A stretch of DNA of 13,625 nucleotides from Erythrobacter sp. UBA3075 (GTDB taxonomy: Bacteria > Pseudomonadota > Alphaproteobacteria > Sphingomonadales > Sphingomonadaceae). The position numbers and the translations under genes are program-made. Under the pieces are notes generated by a model, which saw only the letters and a list, made by a program, of their open reading frames with translations, was not told the origin of the DNA and searched no databases. Location: positions 16,107 through 29,731 of the forward strand of contig DFBR01000163.1 of the NCBI GenBank assembly GCA_002367375.1. The letters run 5' to 3'. Every line of letters starts with the position of its first letter. The first letter of the stretch is position 1. Positions 1-7,846 of this stretch are shown one piece after another.

Positions 1-13
1 GGGCAAACGGCTG

Positions 14-1273
14 CTAGAGAACGTCTGTGAGCGTCTCGTCGATAGCAGTCATGATGCGATCCAGTTGCGCATCGGTGAGGCAGTAGGGGGGCATCAGATA
101 GAGCGTCTTGCCGAGCGGGCGCAGGAGGATGTCGCGGGCAAACAGGCCTTCACGCATCTTCAAGCCAATATCGGCGAGGTAGCCCGTTTCAGGCACGTCC
201 ACATCCATCGCGATAATGCTGCCTGACTGACGCATATTGGTGATCGGGTGGCGCTGCGCGATGCGGGCAAAGCCTTGCGCTTCCCGCTCGGCCAGCGCCG
301 CCACTCGCTCCAGAACCGGCTCTTCGCGCCAGATTGCAAGGTTCGCATTGGCGGCAGCACAGGCGATGGGGTTGGCAGTGAAGCTGGAGGAGTGGAAGAA
401 CAGCTTGGACCGGTCGGTTGAGTAGTGCGCGTCATAGATCGGCGCACTCGCCATCGTGACCGCCAACGGCATCAAGCCGCCCGTCAGCCCTTTGGCAAGG
501 CACAAAATGTCCGGCACCACGCCCGCGTGTTCGCAGGCGAGCAATGCTCCGGTCCGACCCCAGCCGGTCATCACTTCATCGGCAATGAACAGCACATCGT
601 GACGCGTGCAAATCGCGCGCATTTCGCGCAAAGTGCCAGCCGAATACATGAGCATTCCGCCCGCGCCGAGCACCAGCGGTTCGACGATAAAGGCGGCGGC
701 ATCGCCTGCTTTGCAAGCCGCTTCTAACGCGTCCAGCGTTGCCTGCTCGCTACCCTCCTGCGGGAAAGGAACGGTTTCAACATCGAACAGCAAAGGGCTG
801 TACGCACGGTTGAAAACACCGCGCTCACCCACGCTCATGGTGCCGATTGTGTCACCGTGATAGCTGTGCTCCATCACGATAATCCGGTCGCGCGGCTCAC
901 CGATGTTGGCCCAGAAGCCGAGCGCCATTTTCAACGCCACTTCGACGGCGGTTGAGCCTGAGTCGGAATAGAACACATATTCCAGCTCGCGCGGCATGAT
1001 CGCCCTCAAACCGCGCGCAAGATCTTCAGCGGGTTGGTGCGTCCAGCCGGCGAAAATCAGCTGGTCTAGCTTCGCCGCCTGCTCCTGAATGGCCGACACG
1101 ATACGCGGATGATTATGGCCATGCGTGGTGACCCACCAGCTGCTGATCGCATCCACCACTTCGCGCCCGTCGGAAGTGTAGAGCAAGGCTCCGTCGGCCC
1201 GATCCACCAGCGGTATCGCCTCCCCCAGCCCATGCTGGTGGAACGGGTGCCACACGGGCGACCGCGTCGTCAT
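14..1273 (-). CDS. bioA: Adenosylmethionine-8-amino-7-oxononanoate aminotransferase (BioA)
   Basis: PLP-dependent class III aminotransferase of 419 aa. It converts 8-amino-7-oxononanoate (KAPA) to 7,8-diaminononanoate with S-adenosylmethionine as amino donor, in the cytoplasm. Visible marks are the N-terminal WHPFHQH segment (residues 8-14), the SGSTAVEVALKMA cofactor-binding region (105-117), HSYHGDT (136-142), the cofactor-contacting Asp232 in ADEVMTGWGRTG, and the PLP lysine Lys261 in LAKGLTGG. The length matches the family. The ATG overlaps the bioD stop by 4 bases (ATGA), with GGAG eight bases upstream, so translation is probably coupled to bioD. It is the last gene of bioB-F-D-A visible here. 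Only 13 bases follow its TAG, so later operon members could lie outside the window. The class III aminotransferase family has many relatives, but this context makes BioA nearly certain. Confidence 0.97.
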   Translation of the reverse strand: MTTRSPVWHPFHQHGLGEAIPLVDRADGALLYTSDGREVVDAISSWWVTTHGHNHPRIVSAIQEQAAKLDQLIFAGWTHQPAEDLARGLRAIMPRELEYVFYSDSGSTAVEVALKMALGFWANIGEPRDRIIVMEHSYHGDTIGTMSVGERGVFNRAYSPLLFDVETVPFPQEGSEQATLDALEAACKAGDAAAFIVEPLVLGAGGMLMYSAGTLREMRAICTRHDVLFIADEVMTGWGRTGALLACEHAGVVPDILCLAKGLTGGLMPLAVTMASAPIYDAHYSTDRSKLFFHSSSFTANPIACAAANANLAIWREEPVLERVAALAEREAQGFARIAQRHPITNMRQSGSIIAMDVDVPETGYLADIGLKMREGLFARDILLRPLGKTLYLMPPYCLTDAQLDRIMTAIDETLTDVL

Positions 1274-1896
1274 GCGAGCAGCTCCAGATCGATGTTCGCC
1301 GCAAAGGCTTCCCGCAGACTTTGCGCATCAAGCGGATCGAGTATCGGCAGGCGCCCAAGGCTTGGCGCAGCGCCGAAACGGTCGATGGCTGATTGCGCAA
1401 CGGGTTCCTCATCCCCGACCAAGGCGACACCCGCGATGGGGATATCGCGCTTTCGCAGCGCCTCTAGCGTCATCAACGTATGGCTGATGGTGCCAAGCGT
1501 CGTACGGGCAACGACGATAGCATGCAGTCCCCAGCGCTTGAAAAGATCAGCAGCTAGGATTTGGTCGGTATAAGGCACAAGCACACCGCCTGCCCCCTCC
1601 ACAACCAGTGGCCGTTCCACATCGGGCAATGCCAGCCGATCAAGCTCAATCGCGACACCATCAATCCGGGCCGCTTCATGCGGCGAGCATGGCGTTTCAA
1701 GGCAATAGGCTTCGGGCAGAATTTGGACATCGCAACCGTCGGTCAAATGCGCCACCGATTGCGTATCAGTGCCATCGCCCAACCCGCTCTGTACCGGCTT
1801 CCAATAGGCCGCTTTCAAAGCGCCGGTCAGGCCAGCAGCAAAGATCGTCTTGCCGATGCCCGTATCTGTGCCGGTGACGATGAACCCCTGCGTCAT
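1270..1896 (-). CDS. bioD: Dethiobiotin synthetase (BioD)
   Basis: ATP-dependent dethiobiotin synthase of 208 aa, which closes the ureido ring of 7,8-diaminononanoate using CO2 and ATP (penultimate step of biotin synthesis, cytoplasmic). The P-loop GTDTGIGKT is at residues 9-17, with the variant Walker lysine at 16. WKPVQSG (32-38, Lys33) and EGAGG (100-104) are the conserved substrate and ATP contacts of the family. Length is slightly below the E. coli enzyme but normal for alphaproteobacteria. The ATG overlaps the bioF stop (ATGA), with a run of G ending in GGGGGGA five bases before it as ribosome binding site. The stop overlaps the bioA start in the same way, so bioF, bioD and bioA form a coupled translation unit. 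No damage to key residues is seen. Confidence 0.97.
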   Translation of the reverse strand: MTQGFIVTGTDTGIGKTIFAAGLTGALKAAYWKPVQSGLGDGTDTQSVAHLTDGCDVQILPEAYCLETPCSPHEAARIDGVAIELDRLALPDVERPLVVEGAGGVLVPYTDQILAADLFKRWGLHAIVVARTTLGTISHTLMTLEALRKRDIPIAGVALVGDEEPVAQSAIDRFGAAPSLGRLPILDPLDAQSLREAFAANIDLELLA

Positions 1897-3047
1897 TGCA
1901 ATCCCCCCATGACTTCAAGCACGCGGTCCACATGCGCTTTGTCATGAGCGGCGGAAAGCGAAAAGCGGATGCGGCTTTCGCCAGCGGGCACGGTCGGCGG
2001 GCGAATTGCGACGCCGAGAATACCAGCCTCTTCGAGCGCGGCACTGGCAGCGAGCGTGTCCGCCTCCGTACCCATTTTCACCGGAACGATCTGCGTGTCC
2101 GATGTGCCGGTGTCATAGCCTTGCGCCTGCAATCCGGCGCGAAAGCTCTCGGCCAAATCGCGCAAGTGAGTGCGCTCTTTGTCCATGCCCGGCACCAGAT
2201 CGAGCGCTGCATCAATCGCTCCCAGAACAGGAGGCGGCGGCGCGGTTGTGTAGATGAAACCGGAGGCGGCATTGACGAGATAATCGCAAATGTCCGCATC
2301 GGCCGCGATATAGGCGCCAAAGCTGCCCATAGCCTTGCTGAAGGTGCCCATCACGATATCGGGCTTGTCGGTCAGATCGGCAGTCAGCCCTGCCCCACCT
2401 GCTCCCAGCACACCTGTCGCGTGCGCCTCATCGACCACCAGCAGAGCATCGTGCTTACGCGCGATCTCGACAAGGCGCGGCAAGTCTGCCCGGTCACCGT
2501 CCATGCTGAACACGCTTTCGGTGGCGATGATCCGTGCGGGAGCCTTGCTGCCATGATCTTCCAGCAATTCTTCCAGATGATCGAGGTCATTGTGGCGATA
2601 GCCGTGATGCTTGGTTCGGCCAGCGGCAATGCCGTGGTGAATGCTCGCATGGACGAGCCAATCGGCGAAGACAGCTGCCTGTGGCTCCAGCTTGAGCAAA
2701 GCGGGAAAAAGCGCGGCATTGGCTTGCCACCCGCTGGCGAACAGCAATGCGGCGTCCATGCCCTTGAAGGCGGCAACGCGCGCTTCGATGTCGCGGTGGA
2801 CGGACAAAGTGCCCGTCACCAGCCGCGACCCTCTGGCCCCGGTGCCATAGCGCTCGGCCCAATCGGCAGAGCGGCGCGCCAATTCAGGATGATGCGCGAT
2901 GCCGAGATAGTCATTGCTGGAAAAGTCGAGCAATTCGCGCCCGTCACGCCGAACCATCCCCAGCCCGCCCGGTTCAACCGCGCGCAAGCTGCGGTAGCGG
3001 TTAGCCGCTTTGCGCTGTGCGATGGCCTCGGCGAATTTGTCACGCAT
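1893..3047 (-). CDS. bioF: 8-amino-7-oxononanoate synthase (BioF)
   Basis: PLP-dependent alpha-oxoamine synthase of 384 aa. It condenses pimeloyl-thioester with L-alanine to give 8-amino-7-oxononanoate, the first step of ring assembly. Visible motifs are the N-terminal NDYLG (45-49), GTGARGSRLVTG (68-79), DEAHATG with the PLP-binding Asp206, and the Schiff-base lysine Lys238 in TFSKAMGSFG. Length and layout match bacterial BioF. Glycine C-acetyltransferase (Kbl) and 5-aminolevulinate synthase are close paralogues, but the position between bioB and bioD settles the role. The ATG lies 9 bases after the bioB stop, with AGG about eight bases upstream inside the bioB end. The next gene, bioD, starts within its stop codon. 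The opposite strand holds a long open frame that I treat as a composition artefact. Confidence 0.97.
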   Translation of the reverse strand: MRDKFAEAIAQRKAANRYRSLRAVEPGGLGMVRRDGRELLDFSSNDYLGIAHHPELARRSADWAERYGTGARGSRLVTGTLSVHRDIEARVAAFKGMDAALLFASGWQANAALFPALLKLEPQAAVFADWLVHASIHHGIAAGRTKHHGYRHNDLDHLEELLEDHGSKAPARIIATESVFSMDGDRADLPRLVEIARKHDALLVVDEAHATGVLGAGGAGLTADLTDKPDIVMGTFSKAMGSFGAYIAADADICDYLVNAASGFIYTTAPPPPVLGAIDAALDLVPGMDKERTHLRDLAESFRAGLQAQGYDTGTSDTQIVPVKMGTEADTLAASAALEEAGILGVAIRPPTVPAGESRIRFSLSAAHDKAHVDRVLEVMGGLQ

Positions 3048-3056
3048 GTTGAAAGC

Positions 3057-4112
3057 CTATTCGGCGGGCACGCTTTCTGTCTGGCAGGTGCCTGCACAGC
3101 TCTTTGCCGCGCGCGCGGGTTCTTCACCTGCCATCGCTTTCAGGCCGAGCCGCGCGAACAGTGCCGCATCGCTATCGTCGCCCGCATTGGGCGCGGTGAG
3201 CAATTTGTCGCCGGTGAAGATCGAATTCGCACCCGCCATGAAGCACATGGCCTGCGTCGCGTCAGACATGCTCTCGCGCCCCGCAGACAGGCGCACCATG
3301 CTCATCGGCATACAGATGCGCGCGACCGCCACGGTACGGGTGAATTCGATATCGTCGATCTTCGCCATGGGAGTGTCGACCAGCATATCGCCGAGCGGCG
3401 TACCCTTGACCGGCACCAGAGCATTGACCGGCACGCTCTCGGGGTGCTGCTCCAGCGTCGCCAGCGTATGAACAAAGCCCACGCGGTCGGCGCGCGTTTC
3501 GCCCATGCCGACAATGCCACCGCTGCACACGTTAATGCCAGCGCCGCGCACATTTTCCAGCGTATCAAGCCGGTCCTGATAGTTGCGCGTGGTGATCACA
3601 CGGTCGTAATACTCCGGTCCAGTGTCGACGTTGTGATTGTAGTAATCGAGGCCCGCTTCGGACAGCTGATCCGCCTGTTTCGGGCTGAGCATTCCCAGCG
3701 TCATGCAGGTTTCCAGCCCCATTTCGCGCACGCCCTTCACGATCTCCACGATCTTGGGCATGTCGCGCTCTTTCGGATTGCGCCACGCCGCGCCCATGCA
3801 GAACCGCTGACTGCCCGCATCCTTCGCCTGCGCAGCGCCTTGCAGCACCTGGCGCACATCCATCAGCTTGGTCGCTTCCACTCCGCTGTCGGCGTGGGCG
3901 CTCTGCGAACAATAGCCGCAATCTTCGGGGCAACCGCCAGTCTTGATCGAGAGCAAGGTACACAATTGCACTTCGTCGGCGCGATGATGCGCGCGATGCA
4001 CTTCGGCGGCGCGGAAAAGCAATTCGGTAAAGGGTAGGTCGAAGAGCTGTGCTATCTCTTCGCGCGTCCAGTCGGTGCGAGTGGGCGTGATGCTGCTTGC
4101 GATTGATTCCAT
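3057..4112 (-). CDS. bioB: Biotin synthase (BioB), radical SAM
   Basis: Radical SAM enzyme of 351 aa that inserts sulfur into dethiobiotin to give biotin. The radical-SAM 4Fe-4S cluster is held by Cys61, Cys65 and Cys68 (CPEDCGYC). The sacrificial 2Fe-2S cluster is expected on Cys105, Cys136, Cys196 and Arg274 (in VRLSAGRE), aligned by motif to the E. coli ligands Cys97, Cys128, Cys188 and Arg260. A six-residue longer loop near 240-250 accounts for the later arginine. The C-terminus ends in a short tail with two extra cysteines (SCAGTC). I place the start at the ATG at 4112, because the in-frame extension back to a TTG at 4208 adds family-unlike sequence. No strong ribosome site precedes 4112, so the start is moderately certain. 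It is the first gene of bioBFDA, divergent from the response regulator at 4332. Confidence 0.95.
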   Translation of the reverse strand: MESIASSITPTRTDWTREEIAQLFDLPFTELLFRAAEVHRAHHRADEVQLCTLLSIKTGGCPEDCGYCSQSAHADSGVEATKLMDVRQVLQGAAQAKDAGSQRFCMGAAWRNPKERDMPKIVEIVKGVREMGLETCMTLGMLSPKQADQLSEAGLDYYNHNVDTGPEYYDRVITTRNYQDRLDTLENVRGAGINVCSGGIVGMGETRADRVGFVHTLATLEQHPESVPVNALVPVKGTPLGDMLVDTPMAKIDDIEFTRTVAVARICMPMSMVRLSAGRESMSDATQAMCFMAGANSIFTGDKLLTAPNAGDDSDAALFARLGLKAMAGEEPARAAKSCAGTCQTESVPAE

Positions 4113-4331
4113 GGCGACCGCATGGCGAAAAAGCAGCGGCAGGTAAAGCCACGCTTCACCCTTACGCCGTGCATCGAGTGCCAGCCAACCAACGCCGAAA
4201 AGACGCAAACCTATGCGTCGAAGCGCACCCAGATGTAAAATCGAGTCAAATTCGATCCATTTCGGAGTTGTAACCTAGCCATTGTTGCCAAAAATTCATA
4301 CAAACTGAATCAATTCTGCAAGTGAACAAAA
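4113..4331. promoter_or_regulatory. Divergent intergenic region, bioB / response regulator
   Basis: This 219-base gap between two divergent starts is noticeably AT-richer than its flanks, mainly at about 4230-4331, and must hold the promoters of both bioB (leftward) and the response regulator (rightward). I find no convincing sigma-70 hexamer pair. TTGCCA at 4285-4290 faces right and TTGACT (complement of 4245-4250) faces left, but neither has a good -10 at the usual distance. Two small dyads are present: GACGCA/TGCGTC at 4202-4219 (listed separately) and ATCGA-N7-TCGAT at 4240-4256. No BioR-type TTATCTATAA box is visible. Confidence 0.6.
4202..4219. promoter_or_regulatory. Dyad GACGCA-N6-TGCGTC upstream of bioB
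   Basis: A perfect 6-bp inverted repeat with a 6-base spacer lies about 90 bases before the chosen bioB ATG. It could be an operator for a biotin regulator or a hairpin in the bioB leader. It does not resemble the BioR box or the E. coli BirA operator. It would lie at the very start of the coding frame if the upstream TTG (4208) were used instead. Function is unproven. Confidence 0.3.
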
Positions 4332-5063
4332 GTGGGTCGGAACGTGAGAATAGCAATTGCTGATGACGATCAGGAGGTTCTCCAGCAATTGTCGTCTTAT
4401 CTGGAAAATGCTGGATATCTTTTTGACAGCTTCCGTAACGGCAAGGATTTGCAGGTCGCATTGCGCCGCGAAACTTATGATGTTGTTCTGGTTGACTGGA
4501 ATATGCCCGGCGCCACGGGCTTGGAAGTTGTCAATTGGGGCAGCGAAAACCTCGACCAGCCACCCGCCTTCATTCTGATCACCAGCCGGTCCGAAAAATC
4601 TGATATCGTCAGCGGGCTGGAAAAGGGTGCCAGCGACTACATCGTCAAACCGGAAAGCGAAGAAGTAATTATCGCCCGGATAGAGGCCGCAGCCCGCCGA
4701 CGCTCCAGCCCGGCCAAGCCCGAACGGTACCAGACTTACGGCCAATATCGCGTCGACCGACTGAACTCCGAAATTGAGCGGAGTGGGGAGCCGATCAAGC
4801 TGACGGCCAAGGAATTCAAGGTTGCCGCGCTGTTTTTTGAAAACGTGAACCGTCCACTTTCGCGCAGCTACATCTTCTCGCAAATCTGGGGAAATCTGGG
4901 CGATATCACCACGCGCACGCTCGATATGCATGTGTCGCGGGTGCGATCGAAGCTGGAATTACGGCCGCATAACGGCTTTGCCATTCAAACTGTCTTCGGC
5001 TTCGGCTATCGCATGGATGCGTTTTTCGAAGAGGGCGGTGATGATGGCGAGGCAAAAACCTGA
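4332..5063 (+). CDS. OmpR/PhoB-family response regulator
   Basis: Two-domain DNA-binding response regulator of 243 aa. The receiver domain (about 5-120) has the acidic pocket Asp11/Asp12, phospho-acceptor Asp55 in a CheY-like DWNMPG, the switch Thr84 and Lys106 in IVKP. The C-terminal winged-helix domain (about 136-231) shows the family pattern: LTAKEFKVAALFFEN, a recognition-helix region TTRTLDMHVSRVRSKL, and the final hairpin VFGFGYRM. It should control transcription when phosphorylated, most likely by the CHASE2 kinase encoded convergently at 5628-7796. That pairing is inferred from linkage. The start is GTG with AAGTGA six bases upstream. A second in-frame GTG at 4344 would give the more usual beginning MRIAIADDD and is a real alternative. 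The 3' end overlaps the lipoprotein gene by 23 bases. Confidence 0.92.
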   Translation: MGRNVRIAIADDDQEVLQQLSSYLENAGYLFDSFRNGKDLQVALRRETYDVVLVDWNMPGATGLEVVNWGSENLDQPPAFILITSRSEKSDIVSGLEKGASDYIVKPESEEVIIARIEAAARRRSSPAKPERYQTYGQYRVDRLNSEIERSGEPIKLTAKEFKVAALFFENVNRPLSRSYIFSQIWGNLGDITTRTLDMHVSRVRSKLELRPHNGFAIQTVFGFGYRMDAFFEEGGDDGEAKT

Positions 5064-5604
5064 TTTAGCAGCAAGCGCATGGCGTAAAGGCGCGCGCGTT
5101 CTGGCACTTGGGGCCGTGCTTGCCCCCCTGTTAGTGGGCTGCACCGTTACACAGCCAACCAGCATCATCTCCACCACTGGGCAAATCCCGCAAGGCAATG
5201 CCGTGCAGTTACCTTCCATAGAAACGGACGGATCGCTGCGCGCGACCTTTGGGCGGGCGCTGGATGCTGCGATGGCCGCTCAATCAATCGAGATCACCGA
5301 CGATGCCTCGGTTGTTGCCGCATATGCCGTTGCGGTGCGCGAAGCGCGAACAGGTGTGGCCGATCCTGCCGCTTCGACTGAAGAAGAGGTGATTTGGGAA
5401 TCGCAGCCGCGCCCCGGCGGCATTTTCGACATATGCGATGCACAGCGCCTGCGCGGCACACTCGTCTTGCTGGACCGTGCGAGCGGCGAAGTTGTTTATC
5501 GCGGTGTCGGCGAAAGCACATCGTGCGAATTCGACGAGGCTGAGCTGGTCACTCTCGCCGAGGTTCTTGTCGCTGATGCGAGCGGAGCAGTCGCCAGCGA
5601 CTGA
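5041..5604 (+). CDS. Predicted lipoprotein of unknown function, coupled to the response regulator
   Basis: I do not recognise the family. The 187-aa product has a basic N-terminus, a hydrophobic stretch (about 18-33) and a lipobox LVGC with Cys34, so it should be a signal-peptidase-II lipoprotein. The mature part is an acidic domain of about 150 residues with two further cysteines (in FDICDAQR and STSCEF) that could form a disulfide, and a strand-like segment around TLVLLDRASGEVVYRG. Start choice: two adjacent ATGs at 5041 and 5044, inside the end of the regulator gene and preceded by GAGGG five to eight bases upstream. A longer frame back to 4930 would lack the signal peptide at its N-terminus. 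The 23-base overlap implies translational coupling, so a role in the same signalling module is likely. It could be an accessory sensor or an output. It ends 23 bases before the convergent kinase gene. Confidence 0.82.
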   Translation: MMARQKPDLAASAWRKGARVLALGAVLAPLLVGCTVTQPTSIISTTGQIPQGNAVQLPSIETDGSLRATFGRALDAAMAAQSIEITDDASVVAAYAVAVREARTGVADPAASTEEEVIWESQPRPGGIFDICDAQRLRGTLVLLDRASGEVVYRGVGESTSCEFDEAELVTLAEVLVADASGAVASD

Positions 5605-5618
5605 TCAATACGAGAGAC

Positions 5619-5636
5619 CAGCGGTGCTTACCGCTG
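5619..5636. terminator. Hairpin between convergent genes, candidate bidirectional terminator
   Basis: CAGCGGT-GCTT-ACCGCTG forms a perfect 7-bp stem with a 4-base loop, placed where the lipoprotein and kinase transcripts meet. It covers the kinase TAA stop (5628-5630). There is no good T run on either side, so it is at best a weak intrinsic terminator or a 3'-end stabilising hairpin. Confidence 0.45.
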
Positions 5637-7796
5637 CAACGGTAGTTCGATTTCAAACCTTGTGCCCTCGCCCCTGCGCGATGCCACCGTGATCGTGCCA
5701 TCGTGCCTGTCAACCACGCGCTTCACAAAGGCCAACCCCAGCCCCACGCTTGGCCCTGCCTTCTGTTCGTGCGCGCCAAAACGGGCGAAGGGGTTAGCCA
5801 GCCGCTCGGTTGGCAGACCAGGCCCTGCATCAGCAATCCAGAGGCAGAAATGCTGCGCCGAGGCATTGTCTATACCAATGCGCACACTGCTGCCTTCAGG
5901 CGCGAATTTGATCGCATTGCCAATGAGATTATCGAGCAGCCGCGCGATCAATGACGCATCGACCTCGGCGAAAACCGGCTCTTCGGGCAATTCAGGCTCC
6001 ACAATGATCCGCTTGGCTCTGGCAGCTGTATAGGCGCGATCGCACGCCTCCTCGACCAAGGCGACACAATCGCTGTCTTCGAAATCGAGTTCCGCCTCGT
6101 CCAGCCGGGCAAGTTGCACGAAATCATCGGCAAGTTTCAGCGTACGCTGCGCCTGAGAGCGAATACGGCGGGAGATATCCTCGCCATCTTCGCCTTGCCC
6201 AGCCTGCCGCGACAGCCCGATGATCGCCACCTGCGGCGTGCGCATGTCGTGCGATAAGAATTCAAGCATCTCGCGCCGATCCTGCTCGCGCCGGCGGGTT
6301 TCGGAGACATCGCGCAAGGCCATGATTTCTCCGCTTTCAAGATCGCCTTCCAACTCGAATTCCGCACGGGCGACAAGGAAAGTGCGACCATCAGGAAAGC
6401 TGATTTCGCGGCGTCCATCTTCACTATTTGCCAAGCTCGCCGCCAACAGCGCGCCGAGTGGTTCGGGCCGCTCTTCGCTCCACTGCGGAAACAAGTAGTG
6501 CGCCTTGGCATTGGCCATCACGACATCGCCCGCCCGGTCCAGCACAAGAATGGCATCGGGAGCGGCTTCAATCACCTTGCCAAGGAAAGCGAAGCTGCGG
6601 CTGACATGGCTGACAAGGCGGCGCATCCGGGCGACTTGCCGCGCGATCTGGTCGAAGCCCTCAACTTCGGCGCGCTTGGCACCTTCGGGCCGCAGGAAGG
6701 CTGCTTCTTCCTCAAGATAGGCGCTGACCGATGTAAGGCGTCGCCAGCTCCACAAGGGATAGGCCAGTACGACCGCCAACAATGCGACGCCCGGCGCGAT
6801 CCACGCTCCGGTCAAAGGCACCAGCATGACGGCGGCCGCAACAACCGCCGCCGCAATGGCGAGTGTCGCCACCAAGCCGGCGCGCGGCGACATTCTCCAG
6901 AACACCAGAAATTGCACCAGCAGGGCCAATGCCGCCAGCAGGCCGGACCAGAAAGGTGGCCAGTCGGTCACCAGACCGCCACCGCGCAGCGCGTCATACA
7001 GATTGGCCTGCGTTTCCACACCGGACATGACTGCAACCGAGCCTGCCCCTACAGAATAGCGATCGCCCATGCCTTGCGCTGTCGCGCCAATCACAATTGT
7101 CTTTCCGCGCAGAAATTCGTCCGGCACGCTGTCCGCGATGACCTCGGCAGCAGAAATTTGCGAATATGAGCCAGCCGGATGGAATGACAGGATGGGGCGC
7201 GTGTCCGGTTCATGCCCGCCTGCATTCGTGCCTAACCGCGCCGCAGAGAGGGCGAAATGCGGATAGTCATTCGCACCTGCCTCCACCCCCATGTCGAACC
7301 GGCGTAGCACGCCATCCGGATCGGGGGTGATGACCACATGGCCGGTCTCCGCCGCGCTTTGGGCTAGCGGAGCAATCGGAAACACCGGCACGATTCCCTC
7401 GAGAGAATTGGGTTGCGGTGCAAAAGTGTGCGGCAAGACAACCTTGCCATGGCGCGCGATGGCGGCCGCTAGCTGCGCATCGGCTTCACCCGTCGATGGC
7501 TCAAGAAACAGCACATCAAACATGACCGGGCCGCTTTCTGCTTGCGCCAATCGATCGATCAAGCGGGCATGAACAGTGCGCGGCCAAGGCCATGTTCCGA
7601 CTTGGGCAAGGCTGGCATCATCAATCGCAACAATAACAATATCGTCCGAAGATGCCGGGCGTGCCAATGCCGCTGCACGGTCCAGCAGGGCGGCGTCGAG
7701 GCGGTTCGCGATATCTGCCCGCGCGGCAAAAAAGCCAAGCGCGATGGCGAGCGCAAGCAGCACAATCCATTCGACAAGAAGCCTGCGGTAGACCAT
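5628..7796 (-). CDS. CHASE2-PAS hybrid-type sensor histidine kinase (no receiver domain)
   Basis: Membrane sensor kinase of 722 aa. Order: transmembrane segment 1 (about 9-24), a large extracytoplasmic CHASE2 domain (about 27-275, with VIVAIDDASLAQVGTWPWPR and GKTIVIGATAQGMGD as typical blocks), three closely spaced transmembrane helices (about 283-300, 306-325, 330-349), a linker, a PAS-like domain (about 406-497), the HisKA helix with phospho-acceptor His516 (FLSHDMRTPQ), and a HATPase domain with N box DNLIGNAIKFAP (Asn623/Asn627), G1 box DAGPGLP and G2 box GLGLAF. All catalytic residues appear intact. The usual Leu after the H-box Pro is Gln here. It begins 50 bases after the FecR gene stop on the same strand, with AGGA ten bases before the ATG, so the two are probably co-transcribed. 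The nearest regulator candidate is the convergent OmpR-type gene. The CHASE2 ligand is unknown. Confidence 0.93.
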   Translation of the reverse strand: MVYRRLLVEWIVLLALAIALGFFAARADIANRLDAALLDRAAALARPASSDDIVIVAIDDASLAQVGTWPWPRTVHARLIDRLAQAESGPVMFDVLFLEPSTGEADAQLAAAIARHGKVVLPHTFAPQPNSLEGIVPVFPIAPLAQSAAETGHVVITPDPDGVLRRFDMGVEAGANDYPHFALSAARLGTNAGGHEPDTRPILSFHPAGSYSQISAAEVIADSVPDEFLRGKTIVIGATAQGMGDRYSVGAGSVAVMSGVETQANLYDALRGGGLVTDWPPFWSGLLAALALLVQFLVFWRMSPRAGLVATLAIAAAVVAAAVMLVPLTGAWIAPGVALLAVVLAYPLWSWRRLTSVSAYLEEEAAFLRPEGAKRAEVEGFDQIARQVARMRRLVSHVSRSFAFLGKVIEAAPDAILVLDRAGDVVMANAKAHYLFPQWSEERPEPLGALLAASLANSEDGRREISFPDGRTFLVARAEFELEGDLESGEIMALRDVSETRRREQDRREMLEFLSHDMRTPQVAIIGLSRQAGQGEDGEDISRRIRSQAQRTLKLADDFVQLARLDEAELDFEDSDCVALVEEACDRAYTAARAKRIIVEPELPEEPVFAEVDASLIARLLDNLIGNAIKFAPEGSSVRIGIDNASAQHFCLWIADAGPGLPTERLANPFARFGAHEQKAGPSVGLGLAFVKRVVDRHDGTITVASRRGEGTRFEIELPLQR

Positions 7797-7846
7797 CGGT
7801 GACCGGTCCTAATCCTGACTCTGAGCGATCATCTGAGCCCGGCGCA

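Noticed and set aside
1896..4037. A 713-codon open frame on the plus strand opposite bioF and bioB.
   Set aside because: It lies fully antisense to two certain enzyme genes. Its translation is rich in His, Arg, Gln and Ala without domain motifs, which is typical of the mirror frame of GC-biased genes.
4113..4208. N-terminal extension of BioB back to a TTG at 4208.
   Set aside because: The extra residues are not BioB-like, the TTG has no ribosome site, and the ATG at 4112 gives a normal family length.
4105..4311. GANTC sites (4105, 4243, 4307) as a CcrM-methylation control cluster.
   Set aside because: About one such site per 256 bases is expected by chance, so three here are not clearly enriched.
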